Part shown: in pieces, positions 6,568 through 13,901 of the stretch
How positions within the stretch are numbered: the stretch's first letter is position 1
Layout of the letters: every line of letters starts with the position of its first letter
Origin: Candidatus Nomurabacteria bacterium
GTDB lineage: Bacteria > Patescibacteriota > Minisyncoccia > Phycocordibacterales > PALSA-1337
DNA length: 21,786 bases
Assembly: GCA_943354625.1 (NCBI GenBank)
Contig: CALRCS010000004.1
Location: forward strand, 1-21,786
Direction: 5' to 3'
The notes under the pieces: generated by a model
What the model saw: only the letters and a program-made list of their open reading frames with translations
The model's database searches: none
What the model was told of the DNA's origin: nothing
Position numbers and translations under genes: made by a program

Positions 6568-7845
6568 ATGAAATACTATAAATATAGCATTATCGCTTTT
6601 TTCGCAATGACTGTTCTTGGAACACCGTGGCTCATTTCAGTATATCCAACTAGTACAAAGTTTGTCGATAACATTTTTAGTTATATTGGAAATAATTATA
6701 CAGCAGCGCTCCTTCATGAAATCATTACGGTAGGCCAACTTCATAAAAAATATGACAATGTTTCAAAGGATGTAAATAAAGTAGAACAAACCAAGGTGCG
6801 TATAATGATTGTACCAGGGCATGAACCAGGTTTTGGCGGTACTGAGTTTAGTAATCTTAAAGAGAGAGATATCGTTGTTGATTTATCGAGATATCTTAGT
6901 GAATTTTTGCAAAATAATATACATTATGAAGTTGTGGTGGCAAGGGATAAGACGTCATGGAATCCTGACTTAGAAAAATATTTTAAGAATAATTGGGATG
7001 AAATAGTTACATTCTTAAAAGATAGTAAAGGTGAAATGATTCATCAGGTAAATAAAGGAGAAATAAAAAAGATTGACCGTGGAATTATTCATAATAATGC
7101 ACCAAAGGATGTTGCTATTAGGCTCTTTGGAATAAATAAATGGAATAATGAAAACCATATCGACATAGCTATACACATCCATTTAAATGATTACCCAAGA
7201 GACAATACGTCTTCAGCTGGAAAATATTCAGGTATTTCAATATATATCCCTGAAAGACAATACATGAACAGTACAACTACCAATGCTATAGCAAGTACTA
7301 TTTTCAAGAGATTATCCAAATACAATGCAATAAGTAATATGCCAATAGAAAATTCCGGAGTGGTTGAAGAACAAGATTTGATAGCGATAGGGGTAAATAA
7401 TACTTTAGATGCACCTAGTATGCTCATTGAGTATGGGTATATTTATGAACCACAATTTTCTGATCCTTCAGTACGAGAGTCCACTCTCAGGGATTTGGCA
7501 TTTCAGACATATCTCGGAATACAAGACTTTTTTGGTAGTGGAAATGACGTATCTTTGGCATATGACACTCTTGCACTTCCATATTCATGGAAAGAGGATA
7601 CCGATAAAAATAGTAAAAACAAAACTGAAGTATTTGCATTACAAACAGCTCTAATGCTTGAAGGTATGTATCCTCCAAAAGATAAAAGTAAAAATGACTG
7701 TCCTAGAACAGGGAAGTTCGGCCCTTGCACCGCCAATGCTTTAAATAGTTTTCAAAATAGATATGGAATTAAGAATGAAACAGATGTTGTGGGTGAACAA
7801 ACAAAAAAGATTTTAAATAACCTATATTCAATCCACGTTAAATAA
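6568..7845 (+). CDS. Secreted N-acetylmuramoyl-L-alanine amidase with peptidoglycan-binding domain
   Basis: 425 residues from ATG 6568. This start gives a clean signal-anchor (MKYYKYSIIAFFAMTVLGTPWLISV); an ATG at 6517 would add 17 residues and run back over the mutM start, so it is less likely. The Amidase_3 zinc site is visible: His in MIVPGHEPGFGG, Glu in the following GTEF, His in IAIHIHLND, and the catalytic Glu in LIEYGYI. A C-terminal PG_binding_1 domain (TEVFALQTALMLEGMYPP ... GKFGPCTANALNSFQNRYG ... VVGEQTKKILNNL) should hold it on the wall. It cleaves the bond between MurNAc and the stem peptide, for wall turnover or cell separation. A large insertion (about 80 residues) between the Glu and second His is notable. 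Its end overlaps the convergent MurE-like gene by 8 bases. Confidence 0.9.
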   Translation: MKYYKYSIIAFFAMTVLGTPWLISVYPTSTKFVDNIFSYIGNNYTAALLHEIITVGQLHKKYDNVSKDVNKVEQTKVRIMIVPGHEPGFGGTEFSNLKERDIVVDLSRYLSEFLQNNIHYEVVVARDKTSWNPDLEKYFKNNWDEIVTFLKDSKGEMIHQVNKGEIKKIDRGIIHNNAPKDVAIRLFGINKWNNENHIDIAIHIHLNDYPRDNTSSAGKYSGISIYIPERQYMNSTTTNAIASTIFKRLSKYNAISNMPIENSGVVEEQDLIAIGVNNTLDAPSMLIEYGYIYEPQFSDPSVRESTLRDLAFQTYLGIQDFFGSGNDVSLAYDTLALPYSWKEDTDKNSKNKTEVFALQTALMLEGMYPPKDKSKNDCPRTGKFGPCTANALNSFQNRYGIKNETDVVGEQTKKILNNLYSIHVK

Positions 7846-9058
7846 TAGTTTTTGCTATTTTACCTAGTTCTTCTCTAGTTATTTCGGCATCATTCCATGG
7901 TAGTTTTTTTCCATCTGGGCCCATAAGATATGCATCTGTTCCTTTGCCGGTTATTAGTACATTATCATAAGTTTTTGCCATTTTTAAACCTTCTGATATA
8001 GCTTTTCTACGGTCTGTAATAATTTTGGGAATTTTATTTATTATTCCTTCAGCTATCTCTTTTGCTATTTGTTCTGGATCTTCATCATAGGCATCATCAT
8101 CTGTTAGGATGATTTCATCACAATATTTATCAGCTATTTTACCCATTTCTTTTCTTTTCCATTTATCTCTTCCACCACCAGCAGCTCCAAAAACGCAGAT
8201 ATTTTTACCTTTAAATATTTGATAGAATTTCTCCATCGAATCTGCTGTATGTGCATAATCTACTACAACTCTGAAGTCTTGCCCGCATTCTATGAACTGA
8301 ACCCTTCCTGGGACTTCTGTAAAATCTAGAATAGCTGATTCTATTATTTTCTCTTCTATACCTAGAGTTCTGGCTAGAGTAATGGCGGCTAGAATATTGT
8401 ATTTATTAAAATCGCCCAATAAAGATGTCTTTGGAATATTCTCATTTAAACTGTATGTTTTTTTTATATCAGCTTCAAATGCCAAAAAACGATTACCTTC
8501 TTTATCATCGGCATTTGTGATCATGATTCTGGGCCTTTTATTTGACCTAGAAAGCTCCTTAGCAATTTCTAGTTTTGCCTTTACGTATTCTTCATAAGAT
8601 CCGTGAGATTCTATATGTTCTGGGGAAAGATTTGTAAATACTAGGGCATTTAGACTTATAAACTTATGTCTAAATTGAATAGTTCCTTGAGATGTCATTT
8701 CAAGTATTAAATAATCACATTTTGTATCTACAGCCTTTTTTATAAATTTTTGAATAAAAAATCTTCCTGGCATAGACATTTTGAATTTATTAGGAGTAGA
8801 ATCATTACCGATTTTGTAACGGATGGTATTTGATAGGGCAGTTTTGTAACCAGCTTTTTCTAGTATGGCGTTGATTATCTCTACTGTAGTACTTTTTCCT
8901 TTTGTGCCTGTAACACCTATTATCTTAATTTTTCTAGAAGGGAAACGGTAAAACATAGCAGATATTAATGCTAATTTATAATGATAAATAGGTTGAAAAA
9001 AGTTAAATATCTGGTGTGGAATATATTTACGAATTGTATTTAAAATATTATCTGACAT
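7838..9058 (-). CDS. MurE-like Mur ligase lacking the N-terminal substrate domain
   Basis: 406 residues. The ATP-binding central domain begins almost at once: P-loop GVTGTKGKSTT at 48-58, preceded by only about 47 residues, where MurE normally has an N-terminal UDP-binding domain of about 100. The rest is complete: carbamylated-lysine region and the MurE-like LTNLSPEHIESHGSYEEYVKAK, VVDYAHTADSM, the FGAAGGGRDKWKR segment, and a C-terminal ligase domain with ITGKGTDAYLMG. The specificity loop reads AYDEDPEQI rather than the DNPR of diaminopimelate-adding MurE, so another amino acid or substrate is likely. The closest named family is UDP-MurNAc-tripeptide synthetase. It lies downstream of ruvA on the same strand and against the amidase, together forming a wall-related pair. 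Confidence 0.85.
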   Translation of the reverse strand: MSDNILNTIRKYIPHQIFNFFQPIYHYKLALISAMFYRFPSRKIKIIGVTGTKGKSTTVEIINAILEKAGYKTALSNTIRYKIGNDSTPNKFKMSMPGRFFIQKFIKKAVDTKCDYLILEMTSQGTIQFRHKFISLNALVFTNLSPEHIESHGSYEEYVKAKLEIAKELSRSNKRPRIMITNADDKEGNRFLAFEADIKKTYSLNENIPKTSLLGDFNKYNILAAITLARTLGIEEKIIESAILDFTEVPGRVQFIECGQDFRVVVDYAHTADSMEKFYQIFKGKNICVFGAAGGGRDKWKRKEMGKIADKYCDEIILTDDDAYDEDPEQIAKEIAEGIINKIPKIITDRRKAISEGLKMAKTYDNVLITGKGTDAYLMGPDGKKLPWNDAEITREELGKIAKTII

Positions 9059-9065
9059 TTTATTT

Positions 9066-9071
9066 ATTATA
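9066..9071 (-). promoter_or_regulatory. -10 box for the MurE-like gene inside an AT repeat
   Basis: A perfect TATAAT on the minus strand ends 7 bases before the ATG at 9058. It lies within two direct copies of a 14-base AT unit (TTTTATTTATTATA on the plus strand) filling the gap to ruvA. Confidence 0.35.
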
Positions 9072-9087
9072 TTTTATTTATTATATT

Positions 9088-9678
9088 TTATTTTCCCAAA
9101 ATCTTTAGAGCCTCTCGAACCTTTTCATTCGTCTTGGTAATTTCTTTTGGTAGCTCCTTCAATGCATCACGAGCCTCATTCTGACTATACCCAAGCGATT
9201 TTAGAGCCTCTAGGGCGTCATTGTCGTTCCTTTGTGCTTCACGCATTGCTGTCTTTGATTCCTCAGAATGAGTGAATTTGTCTACCTTGTCTCGTAATTC
9301 CATAACAATTTTTTCTGCAACCTTTTTTCCTATACCGGATATTTTTGTTAGATGGGAAGTGTCATTCGTCTGGACCGCTGTCTGTAGTGTTTGCACTGAA
9401 GCGGAGTTTAATATTCCTAAAGCGGTTTTTGGTCCAATACCAGATATGGTTATAAGGAGTTCAAAAAAGTTTAGATCTGATAAGGTCATAAAGCCGTATA
9501 AATCTAGTGCCGTTTCTCTAACAGCTAGATAAGTCCATAGGGTAGTCTCTTCTTTTTCTTTACCCAGCCTATTCATAATGTCTACTGTAGTAAACACCTT
9601 ATAACCAACACCCTTTACATCAAGTACTATGTATTTGGGGTCTATATACGCTATTTTGCCTGTTAGTCTTGATATCAT
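9088..9678 (-). CDS. ruvA: Holliday junction branch migration protein RuvA
   Basis: 196 residues, typical length. Domain I is an OB fold (MISRLTGKIAYIDPKYIVLDV, GVGYKVF). Domain II carries two helix-hairpin-helix motifs, ITISGIGPKTALGILN and ISGIGKKVAEKIVMEL, which contact the backbone of the four-way junction. After a charged linker, domain III (NDALEALKSLGYSQNEARDALKEL) is the small UBA-like domain that binds RuvB. RuvA holds the junction square-planar for RuvB-driven branch migration. Neither ruvB nor ruvC is adjacent. The gene diverges from rpsT and is followed by the MurE-like gene 29 bases on. Confidence 0.97.
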   Translation of the reverse strand: MISRLTGKIAYIDPKYIVLDVKGVGYKVFTTVDIMNRLGKEKEETTLWTYLAVRETALDLYGFMTLSDLNFFELLITISGIGPKTALGILNSASVQTLQTAVQTNDTSHLTKISGIGKKVAEKIVMELRDKVDKFTHSEESKTAMREAQRNDNDALEALKSLGYSQNEARDALKELPKEITKTNEKVREALKILGK

Positions 9679-9684
9679 ACCTCT

Positions 9685-9713
9685 ATCATAGCTCGATCCT
9701 TGTATTTTTTAAA
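9685..9713 (-). promoter_or_regulatory. ruvA promoter
   Basis: On the minus strand TTTAAA (9713-9708), 17-base spacer, TATGAT (9690-9685), ending 6 bases before the ruvA ATG, so the transcript probably starts at the start codon. Confidence 0.4.
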
Positions 9714-9746
9714 GGTATATGATACTTTTGTTGTACAAACAAATTT

Positions 9747-10010
9747 ATGGCAATAACATCATCAGCAAAAAAAGCCCTAAGAGCAGGGGAAAAGAAAAGA
9801 GTATTTAACCTTAGAACAAAGGCGGCTATTGATGTTCCTCTCAAGAAATTCCGAAAGTTTATCATTGAAAATAAAGTAAAAGAGGCAAAGGAACTAATCC
9901 CTACACTTTATAAGGCTCTAGATAAAGCAGCAAAGAGAAATTTTATAAAAAAGAATACATCATCACGATACAAATCTCGTATCATGGCTGCGGTAAAGAA
10001 ACTAGGGTAG
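9747..10010 (+). CDS. rpsT: Small ribosomal subunit protein bS20
   Basis: 87 residues, the usual size. The protein is very basic and fully helical in pattern: SAKKALRAGEKKRVFNLRTK at the N-terminus and ALDKAAKRNFIKKNTSSRYKSRI at the C-terminus, both hallmark segments of S20, which binds 16S rRNA helices during 30S assembly. No Shine-Dalgarno sequence precedes the ATG; the leader is an AT-rich stretch (about 20 bases after a TATGAT at 9718-9723). It is transcribed away from ruvA and is followed by a structured RNA region and a terminator. Confidence 0.97.
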   Translation: MAITSSAKKALRAGEKKRVFNLRTKAAIDVPLKKFRKFIIENKVKEAKELIPTLYKALDKAAKRNFIKKNTSSRYKSRIMAAVKKLG

Positions 10011-10024
10011 GCGATTTTTTAGTA

Positions 10025-10030
10025 TATAAT
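10025..10030 (+). promoter_or_regulatory. -10 box for the candidate small RNA
   Basis: Perfect TATAAT 6 bases before the first stem of the candidate RNA and 15 bases after the rpsT stop. No convincing -35 is seen, so read-through from rpsT remains possible. Confidence 0.35.
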
Positions 10031-10035
10031 TAAGG

Positions 10036-10133
10036 GTATTCAGGTCACATGTTTAGGAATGGACGTGTGGCTTAGATACAAGGAACATGTAATGAGAGTG
10101 TTTCCTGGGAGCGCCACTGTGTGGCGCTTTTTC
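10036..10133 (+). ncRNA. Candidate structured small RNA with intrinsic terminator
   Basis: About 98 bases with no reading frame and three stacked hairpins. Stem 1 pairs 10036-10051 with 10064-10079: 15 of 16 positions pair (including G-U) with one C-A mismatch, 12-base loop TTTAGGAATGGA. Stem 2 pairs AGGAACA (10081-10087) with 10099-10106 with one bulge. Stem 3 is the terminator. The SRP RNA consensus (GGAAGGNAGC loop) is absent, and I see no 6S, tmRNA or riboswitch core. A TATAAT lies just upstream. The downstream gene is on the other strand, so this is not its leader. It is either an independent sRNA or the 3' UTR of rpsT. Confidence 0.45.
10110..10133 (+). terminator. Intrinsic terminator after rpsT / candidate sRNA
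   Basis: Perfect 8-bp stem AGCGCCAC-TGT-GTGGCGCT followed by TTTTCT. It is much more GC-rich than its surroundings. Confidence 0.85.
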
Positions 10134-10147
10134 TATTATAAATGATA

Positions 10148-10378
10148 TTAAAATTTCTTTCTGTCATAGACAAACCTAGGACCCTTATATCCAATCTCTG
10201 GTTTATTTACTTCCTCTAAAAACATTTTTGCAGGTCTGACCCAAAGCTTGTTTTCTCCATATAAAGCTCTATAAATAACATAAAGTTCTTGAGTTTCTGA
10301 ATGAGTCCCAGTATCAATCACTTCGTATTCATTACCCTTGAAGTGTTTGTAGATTCCTTTTTTGATTTCTTTTTCCAT
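10148..10378 (-). CDS. DUF1653 family protein
   Basis: 76 residues covering the whole DUF1653 domain: KKGIYKHFKGNEYEVIDTGTHSETQE, then the hallmark YVIYRALYGENKLWVRPAKMFLEEV and a final GPRFVYDRKKF. These small soluble proteins are widespread and have no established function; the fold is thought to be SH3-like. It is the last gene of the leftward group, separated from tRNA-Arg(GCG) by a GC-rich hairpin segment. Its end faces the terminator of the rpsT side at 15 bases. No Shine-Dalgarno sequence precedes the ATG. Confidence 0.9.
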   Translation of the reverse strand: MEKEIKKGIYKHFKGNEYEVIDTGTHSETQELYVIYRALYGENKLWVRPAKMFLEEVNKPEIGYKGPRFVYDRKKF

Positions 10379-10385
10379 AATATTT

Positions 10386-10519
10386 AATTGCTAGTGGGTG
10401 CTAGCAGAAATCTTTCGCTACGCGAACGGTATAGGTTTCGTATCGTACTCGCTTCGCTCCGTGCGATATACTCAACCTTTTCGATTCCTACACGAAAGAA
10501 GCAAGCTTCTTTCTCAGTG
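10386..10519. repeat. GC-rich hairpin tail downstream of tRNA-Arg(GCG)
   Basis: No credible gene. It holds GCTAG-TGGGTG-CTAGC (about 10391-10406), an imperfect palindrome GTATCGTAC ... GTGCGATATAC around CTCGCTTCGCTC, the hairpin GAAAGAAG-CAAG-CTTCTTTC (10494-10513) directly after the tRNA, and TCGATTCCTAC (10481-10491), the exact reverse complement of 10528-10538 in the T-arm of tRNA-Arg. The arrangement parallels the tail of tRNA-Lys. Confidence 0.65.
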
Positions 10520-10591
10520 TGCCCCTGGTAGGAATCGAACCTACATCACAACTTCCGCAAAGTTGTGTCCTATCCATTGAACGACAGGGGC
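10520..10591 (-). tRNA. tRNA-Arg(GCG)
   Basis: 72 bases on the minus strand: acceptor GCCCCTG/CAGGGGC with discriminator A, D-arm GTTC-AATGGATA-GGAC, anticodon stem CAACT/AGTTG with loop TTGCGGA (anticodon GCG), T-arm GTAGG-TTCGATT-CCTAC. CCA is not encoded. Most bacteria read CGN with an ACG anticodon modified to inosine, so GCG is unusual. It starts 6 bases after the stop of the upstream 2-TM gene. Confidence 0.92.
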
Positions 10592-10597
10592 AGTAAT

Positions 10598-11056
10598 TTA
10601 GAATCCTAGCATCTCAAGTAACTTTTGTGAAATAGGTTCATGGTGTTCTGTCTCAGAAATATAATTTAAAAGAATATCACGAACTTCTTCTGGATCAACT
10701 TCATCAATATAAATAATGATAAAAGGCATGAATGTCTTATGTGACTTTATTATTATTTTTGCTGGACGAATATGTGCATCAATCCAAAATGATTCAAGGG
10801 TTAAAAAGGGGTATAGGGTGTCATTTATAATAACTCCGCGGTCATTTATTTCACAATGTATTAATCTAGGCTTTTTTGATGAATGTATTACTAAAGCAAA
10901 AGAACCAACGATAATAAAAATTCCAAAGATAAAATTATTAAAAATAAAAGCAAGAGCAGCCGCAGTTATCGTAATAATACCAACAGCCCAATACCAGTCA
11001 TTATTTTTTTCTGTATGAACGTGTTCGTGAGCATCCCATGAGATAAGAGGTTTCAT
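10598..11056 (-). CDS. Two-helix membrane protein, unknown function
   Basis: 152 residues: a short hydrophilic start (MKPLISWDAHEHVHTEKNNDW), a tight pair of hydrophobic helices (about 22-40 and 42-58) and a cytoplasmic domain of about 90 residues with alternating beta-like segments (RLIHCEINDRGVIINDTLYP, AKIIIKSHKTFMPFIIIYID) ending in a helix with His-rich ETEHHEP. The helix-hairpin plus beta domain resembles PH-like membrane proteins, but I cannot name a family. It lies 50 bases after the VirD4-like ATPase gene on the same strand and has its own TATAAT, so a functional link is possible only by position. Confidence 0.7.
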   Translation of the reverse strand: MKPLISWDAHEHVHTEKNNDWYWAVGIITITAAALAFIFNNFIFGIFIIVGSFALVIHSSKKPRLIHCEINDRGVIINDTLYPFLTLESFWIDAHIRPAKIIIKSHKTFMPFIIIYIDEVDPEEVRDILLNYISETEHHEPISQKLLEMLGF

Positions 11057-11062
11057 AAAATA

Positions 11063-11090
11063 ATTATAACATAGATATTATGGCTGACTA
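11063..11090 (-). promoter_or_regulatory. Promoter of the two-helix membrane protein
   Basis: On the minus strand TAGTCA (11090-11085), 16-base spacer, perfect TATAAT (11068-11063), ending 6 bases before the ATG at 11056. A leaderless transcript is predicted. Confidence 0.4.
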
Positions 11091-11106
11091 CCATGATTAC
11101 TAATAA

Positions 11107-13869
11107 CTATTTTTTATACTTTTCCATTATTTGTCCTTCTACGATAGATCGCTCTTTTCCATATTTCAAATATGAAAGCTCCTTTATAGAATCGACGATA
11201 GATTTATCTCCATCTGGCGGTGGAAGAGTCTCAACATTAAAAGGTTTTATGGGGCGACCATTTGCAAGCATCTTTATGTATGCATTTCTATTATCAATAG
11301 ACATAATATCTTTTGCGGTGAATACTGGTGAAAATTGTTTCTCTAGGTATTCTGCATCCTCAGCACCGACTCGGAAGGCAGCAATAGAACCAACGTTTCC
11401 AAAGACAGAATCTCGAATATCTTCTTCAAGTTGCGCGATGAACTGATGAGCAACGGAAAGCGAAAGTTTGTATTTTCTGGCTTCTGATAGAATGGTTGAA
11501 ATAGAATCAGTAGTAACATTTTGGAACTCATCAATATAAAGATAAAAAGGTGGAAGATCTTTTCCAATAGAATCAACACGAGAAAGGGCGGCCATTAGGA
11601 TTTTTCCTACAAGTATTAGACCTATCAAGTTTGCATTTATATCACCAAGACGACCTTTTGAAAGATTTACTAGAAGGATTTTCTTTTGATCCATGATTTC
11701 TCGGAAATTGAAGCTTGAGCTTTCCTGGGCAATGATTGGACGCATTATGTCATTTGAAAGGAATACGTCGAACTTACTTGTTATATATGGAACTATATTT
11801 GCAAGTGAAGCTTCACCGCCTGCTTTTTCTGCAACTTCTTTCCAGAATTGGATTACTATTGGATTTTTACATTTTGAAATTTTTAGTTCTCGGTAGGCTT
11901 TATTTGCAAGTACACGAGATACATCTAGAAGGGTATTACCCGTTTCTGGATCCTCCATCACAAGAAGTACGGAATTTCGGAAGTATTGTTCAAACATTGG
12001 ACCTCCTGCAGTTTTCATATCAAAAAGTTTATTAAAAATAGAAAGCATTTCATTTACTACGAATGTCTTTTGTTCTGGAAAACGCTTATCGTACTCGAGC
12101 ATGTTGAGAGCCATCGGGCGGGCTGTGTGACTCGGGTCAAAATATATTACATCCTCATATCTATGCTTCGGTATCATTGAGAGAATATCTTGCACATCAG
12201 AACCGTGAGGATCTATCATACAGACCCCTTCACCATTTGCTATGTCCTGAGCAATCATGTTTTTTAGAAGAGTAGTCTTTCCAGTTCCTGTTTGTCCTAT
12301 TACATAGAAATGTCGAAGTCTATCATCTGGAGTCATGAAGACTTTTGTTTCTGTACTTCGGTCACGATTTACTCCAAGCAAAATACCTTCACGTGCTAGT
12401 TCGAGTGGGGCAGGAGCACTACCAGCCTTTGCCACCTTTAGGTGTGGTGAAGATTTCATAATCGTAGCTGGGAAGTGTATTAAGGAAGTCGTTTCTTTTA
12501 GATTTGTTAGTAGGCGATGTTTATTGTCAGAAAGGCGGAATGAAAAATCAAAAATAAGCTTTTTTAGGTCTGAATTCTTAACTCTTTCAAATTCAAGCTT
12601 ATTTCCATGAGTATTCTCAAATTGATTGAATGATGATTCTATATCGCTAAGTATTTGAAGGGCAGTACTTTCATCTTCTGCTGATGAAATAATACGGATA
12701 TTGGTAGCTACCACAGGAGAACTCATCTTGAGCTTTATTTGTTCAACGCTTATCTGGTCAACATTTTGTGCGGCTTCTTTTTTCTTTATATCAGCTTTCT
12801 CTTTATCTTCTTTTGATTGCATCAAGTTTCCAAAACCTTTTATCAAACTATCTACATGTCTAAAAAATCCTTCAGAGTTTTGTGCAATAGCTTCAGAAAT
12901 CTTTTCACCCTTTAAGATATCATCTAGTGTTTTTTTGAAGCGTTTATTATGAGTATCTCCTTCAGGTTTAAAGACTATTTGAATAGCTGCTCCTTCACCG
13001 TGAGTTCTTATTTTTGAAAAACTGTTTAATATGGAGTTTAATGGATCAAAATCGAATTGATCATAGGTTTTTAACGGCCAAATAGAATTTTTACTATAGT
13101 TGGCATAGGAAGCAATTGTAGAGCCTTGTTCATTAAAGATATTGTAATCGTCTTTTTTCTCTATAATTTTTGCATTATGAAATATAGATAGGACCTGTTT
13201 TTCAAAAAGGCTTCTTTTTGAATCATGTACAGCAACATAAAAAGTAAATTCATCACTGTGGTTTGCTACTGCAATCTCTATTGTAAAATACCCAGTACCT
13301 TCTTTATCATCAACCGACATCATTCCAGAGTAGAACTGTTCCATCGAAGACAGTACTTCTTTCAAGGCCTGGTTCTTTTCTTCAGTATTAGAAGTTTTTT
13401 CTGGTAATGTTATTTCAAACAATGTCATGTGAAGAGCTTTGAATTCTGGAGTTTTCTCACTCATTCCTTTAACAGGGAAGCCTGCTTTGATGTATTGAAC
13501 CAAAAAACGCTCAAAATCATCCTGGATGTGTGGGTCGTTTATTTTTTTAATTATATCTAATACATTCTTTATACCACTAGTCTGCATAATACCTAGAATC
13601 TCGGAGATCTTTATATCATGTGTTTCTGGAGTTAGGTCTAGAACTATAGCATCACTTTTTTCATTTGATAAAATAAAGTTTTTATGCAGAACATTGCTGG
13701 TCGGTGTTTGGCGGTATGTGTCTATTGTATTTTTTATTAAATGGTCACTAGGTGTTGTTTCGTTATTTGCTACCCCTTCTTTTTCTGTAAGTTGTTCACG
13801 CAAAAAAGCCAATTCTTGTTCAGGTGTTTGTAATTGTTTTGATTTATAAGAAGGTGAGAATGTCTCCAT
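11107..13869 (-). CDS. VirD4/TraD-like type IV secretion DNA-binding ATPase
   Basis: 920 residues. The C-terminal half is a FtsK/HerA-type pump: Walker A GQTGTGKT (525-532) followed by GEGVCMIDPHGSD, Walker B FYLYIDEF (775-781), and SVAHQFIAQL (805-814), the sensor segment typical of VirD4/TraD coupling proteins. The N-terminal half (1-490) has no transmembrane segment, a charged coiled-coil-like stretch (350-372, KEDKEKADIKKKEAA) and no family I recognise. Coupling proteins normally bring DNA-relaxase complexes to a secretion channel and usually have N-terminal membrane helices; this one lacks them and no relaxase or channel gene is near. It may serve DNA uptake or transfer in a membrane-bound complex with the neighbouring membrane proteins. 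The family is clear, the role inferred. Confidence 0.88.
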   Translation of the reverse strand: METFSPSYKSKQLQTPEQELAFLREQLTEKEGVANNETTPSDHLIKNTIDTYRQTPTSNVLHKNFILSNEKSDAIVLDLTPETHDIKISEILGIMQTSGIKNVLDIIKKINDPHIQDDFERFLVQYIKAGFPVKGMSEKTPEFKALHMTLFEITLPEKTSNTEEKNQALKEVLSSMEQFYSGMMSVDDKEGTGYFTIEIAVANHSDEFTFYVAVHDSKRSLFEKQVLSIFHNAKIIEKKDDYNIFNEQGSTIASYANYSKNSIWPLKTYDQFDFDPLNSILNSFSKIRTHGEGAAIQIVFKPEGDTHNKRFKKTLDDILKGEKISEAIAQNSEGFFRHVDSLIKGFGNLMQSKEDKEKADIKKKEAAQNVDQISVEQIKLKMSSPVVATNIRIISSAEDESTALQILSDIESSFNQFENTHGNKLEFERVKNSDLKKLIFDFSFRLSDNKHRLLTNLKETTSLIHFPATIMKSSPHLKVAKAGSAPAPLELAREGILLGVNRDRSTETKVFMTPDDRLRHFYVIGQTGTGKTTLLKNMIAQDIANGEGVCMIDPHGSDVQDILSMIPKHRYEDVIYFDPSHTARPMALNMLEYDKRFPEQKTFVVNEMLSIFNKLFDMKTAGGPMFEQYFRNSVLLVMEDPETGNTLLDVSRVLANKAYRELKISKCKNPIVIQFWKEVAEKAGGEASLANIVPYITSKFDVFLSNDIMRPIIAQESSSFNFREIMDQKKILLVNLSKGRLGDINANLIGLILVGKILMAALSRVDSIGKDLPPFYLYIDEFQNVTTDSISTILSEARKYKLSLSVAHQFIAQLEEDIRDSVFGNVGSIAAFRVGAEDAEYLEKQFSPVFTAKDIMSIDNRNAYIKMLANGRPIKPFNVETLPPPDGDKSIVDSIKELSYLKYGKERSIVEGQIMEKYKK

Positions 13870-13901
13870 ATATCAATAATATTGTGCAATTATAGCATAA
13901 T

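Noticed and set aside
9059..9087. 14-base tandem AT repeat between ruvA and the MurE-like gene as a regulatory element
   Set aside because: Two copies of a simple AT sequence; best explained as a promoter-bearing spacer or chance.
10036..10133. Small SRP RNA (ffs)
   Set aside because: The conserved GGAAGG-AGCAGCC apical region is absent.
10398..10580. 60-codon plus-strand frame ending in APGRNRTYITTSAKLCPIH
   Set aside because: It reads antisense through tRNA-Arg(GCG) and its hairpin tail.
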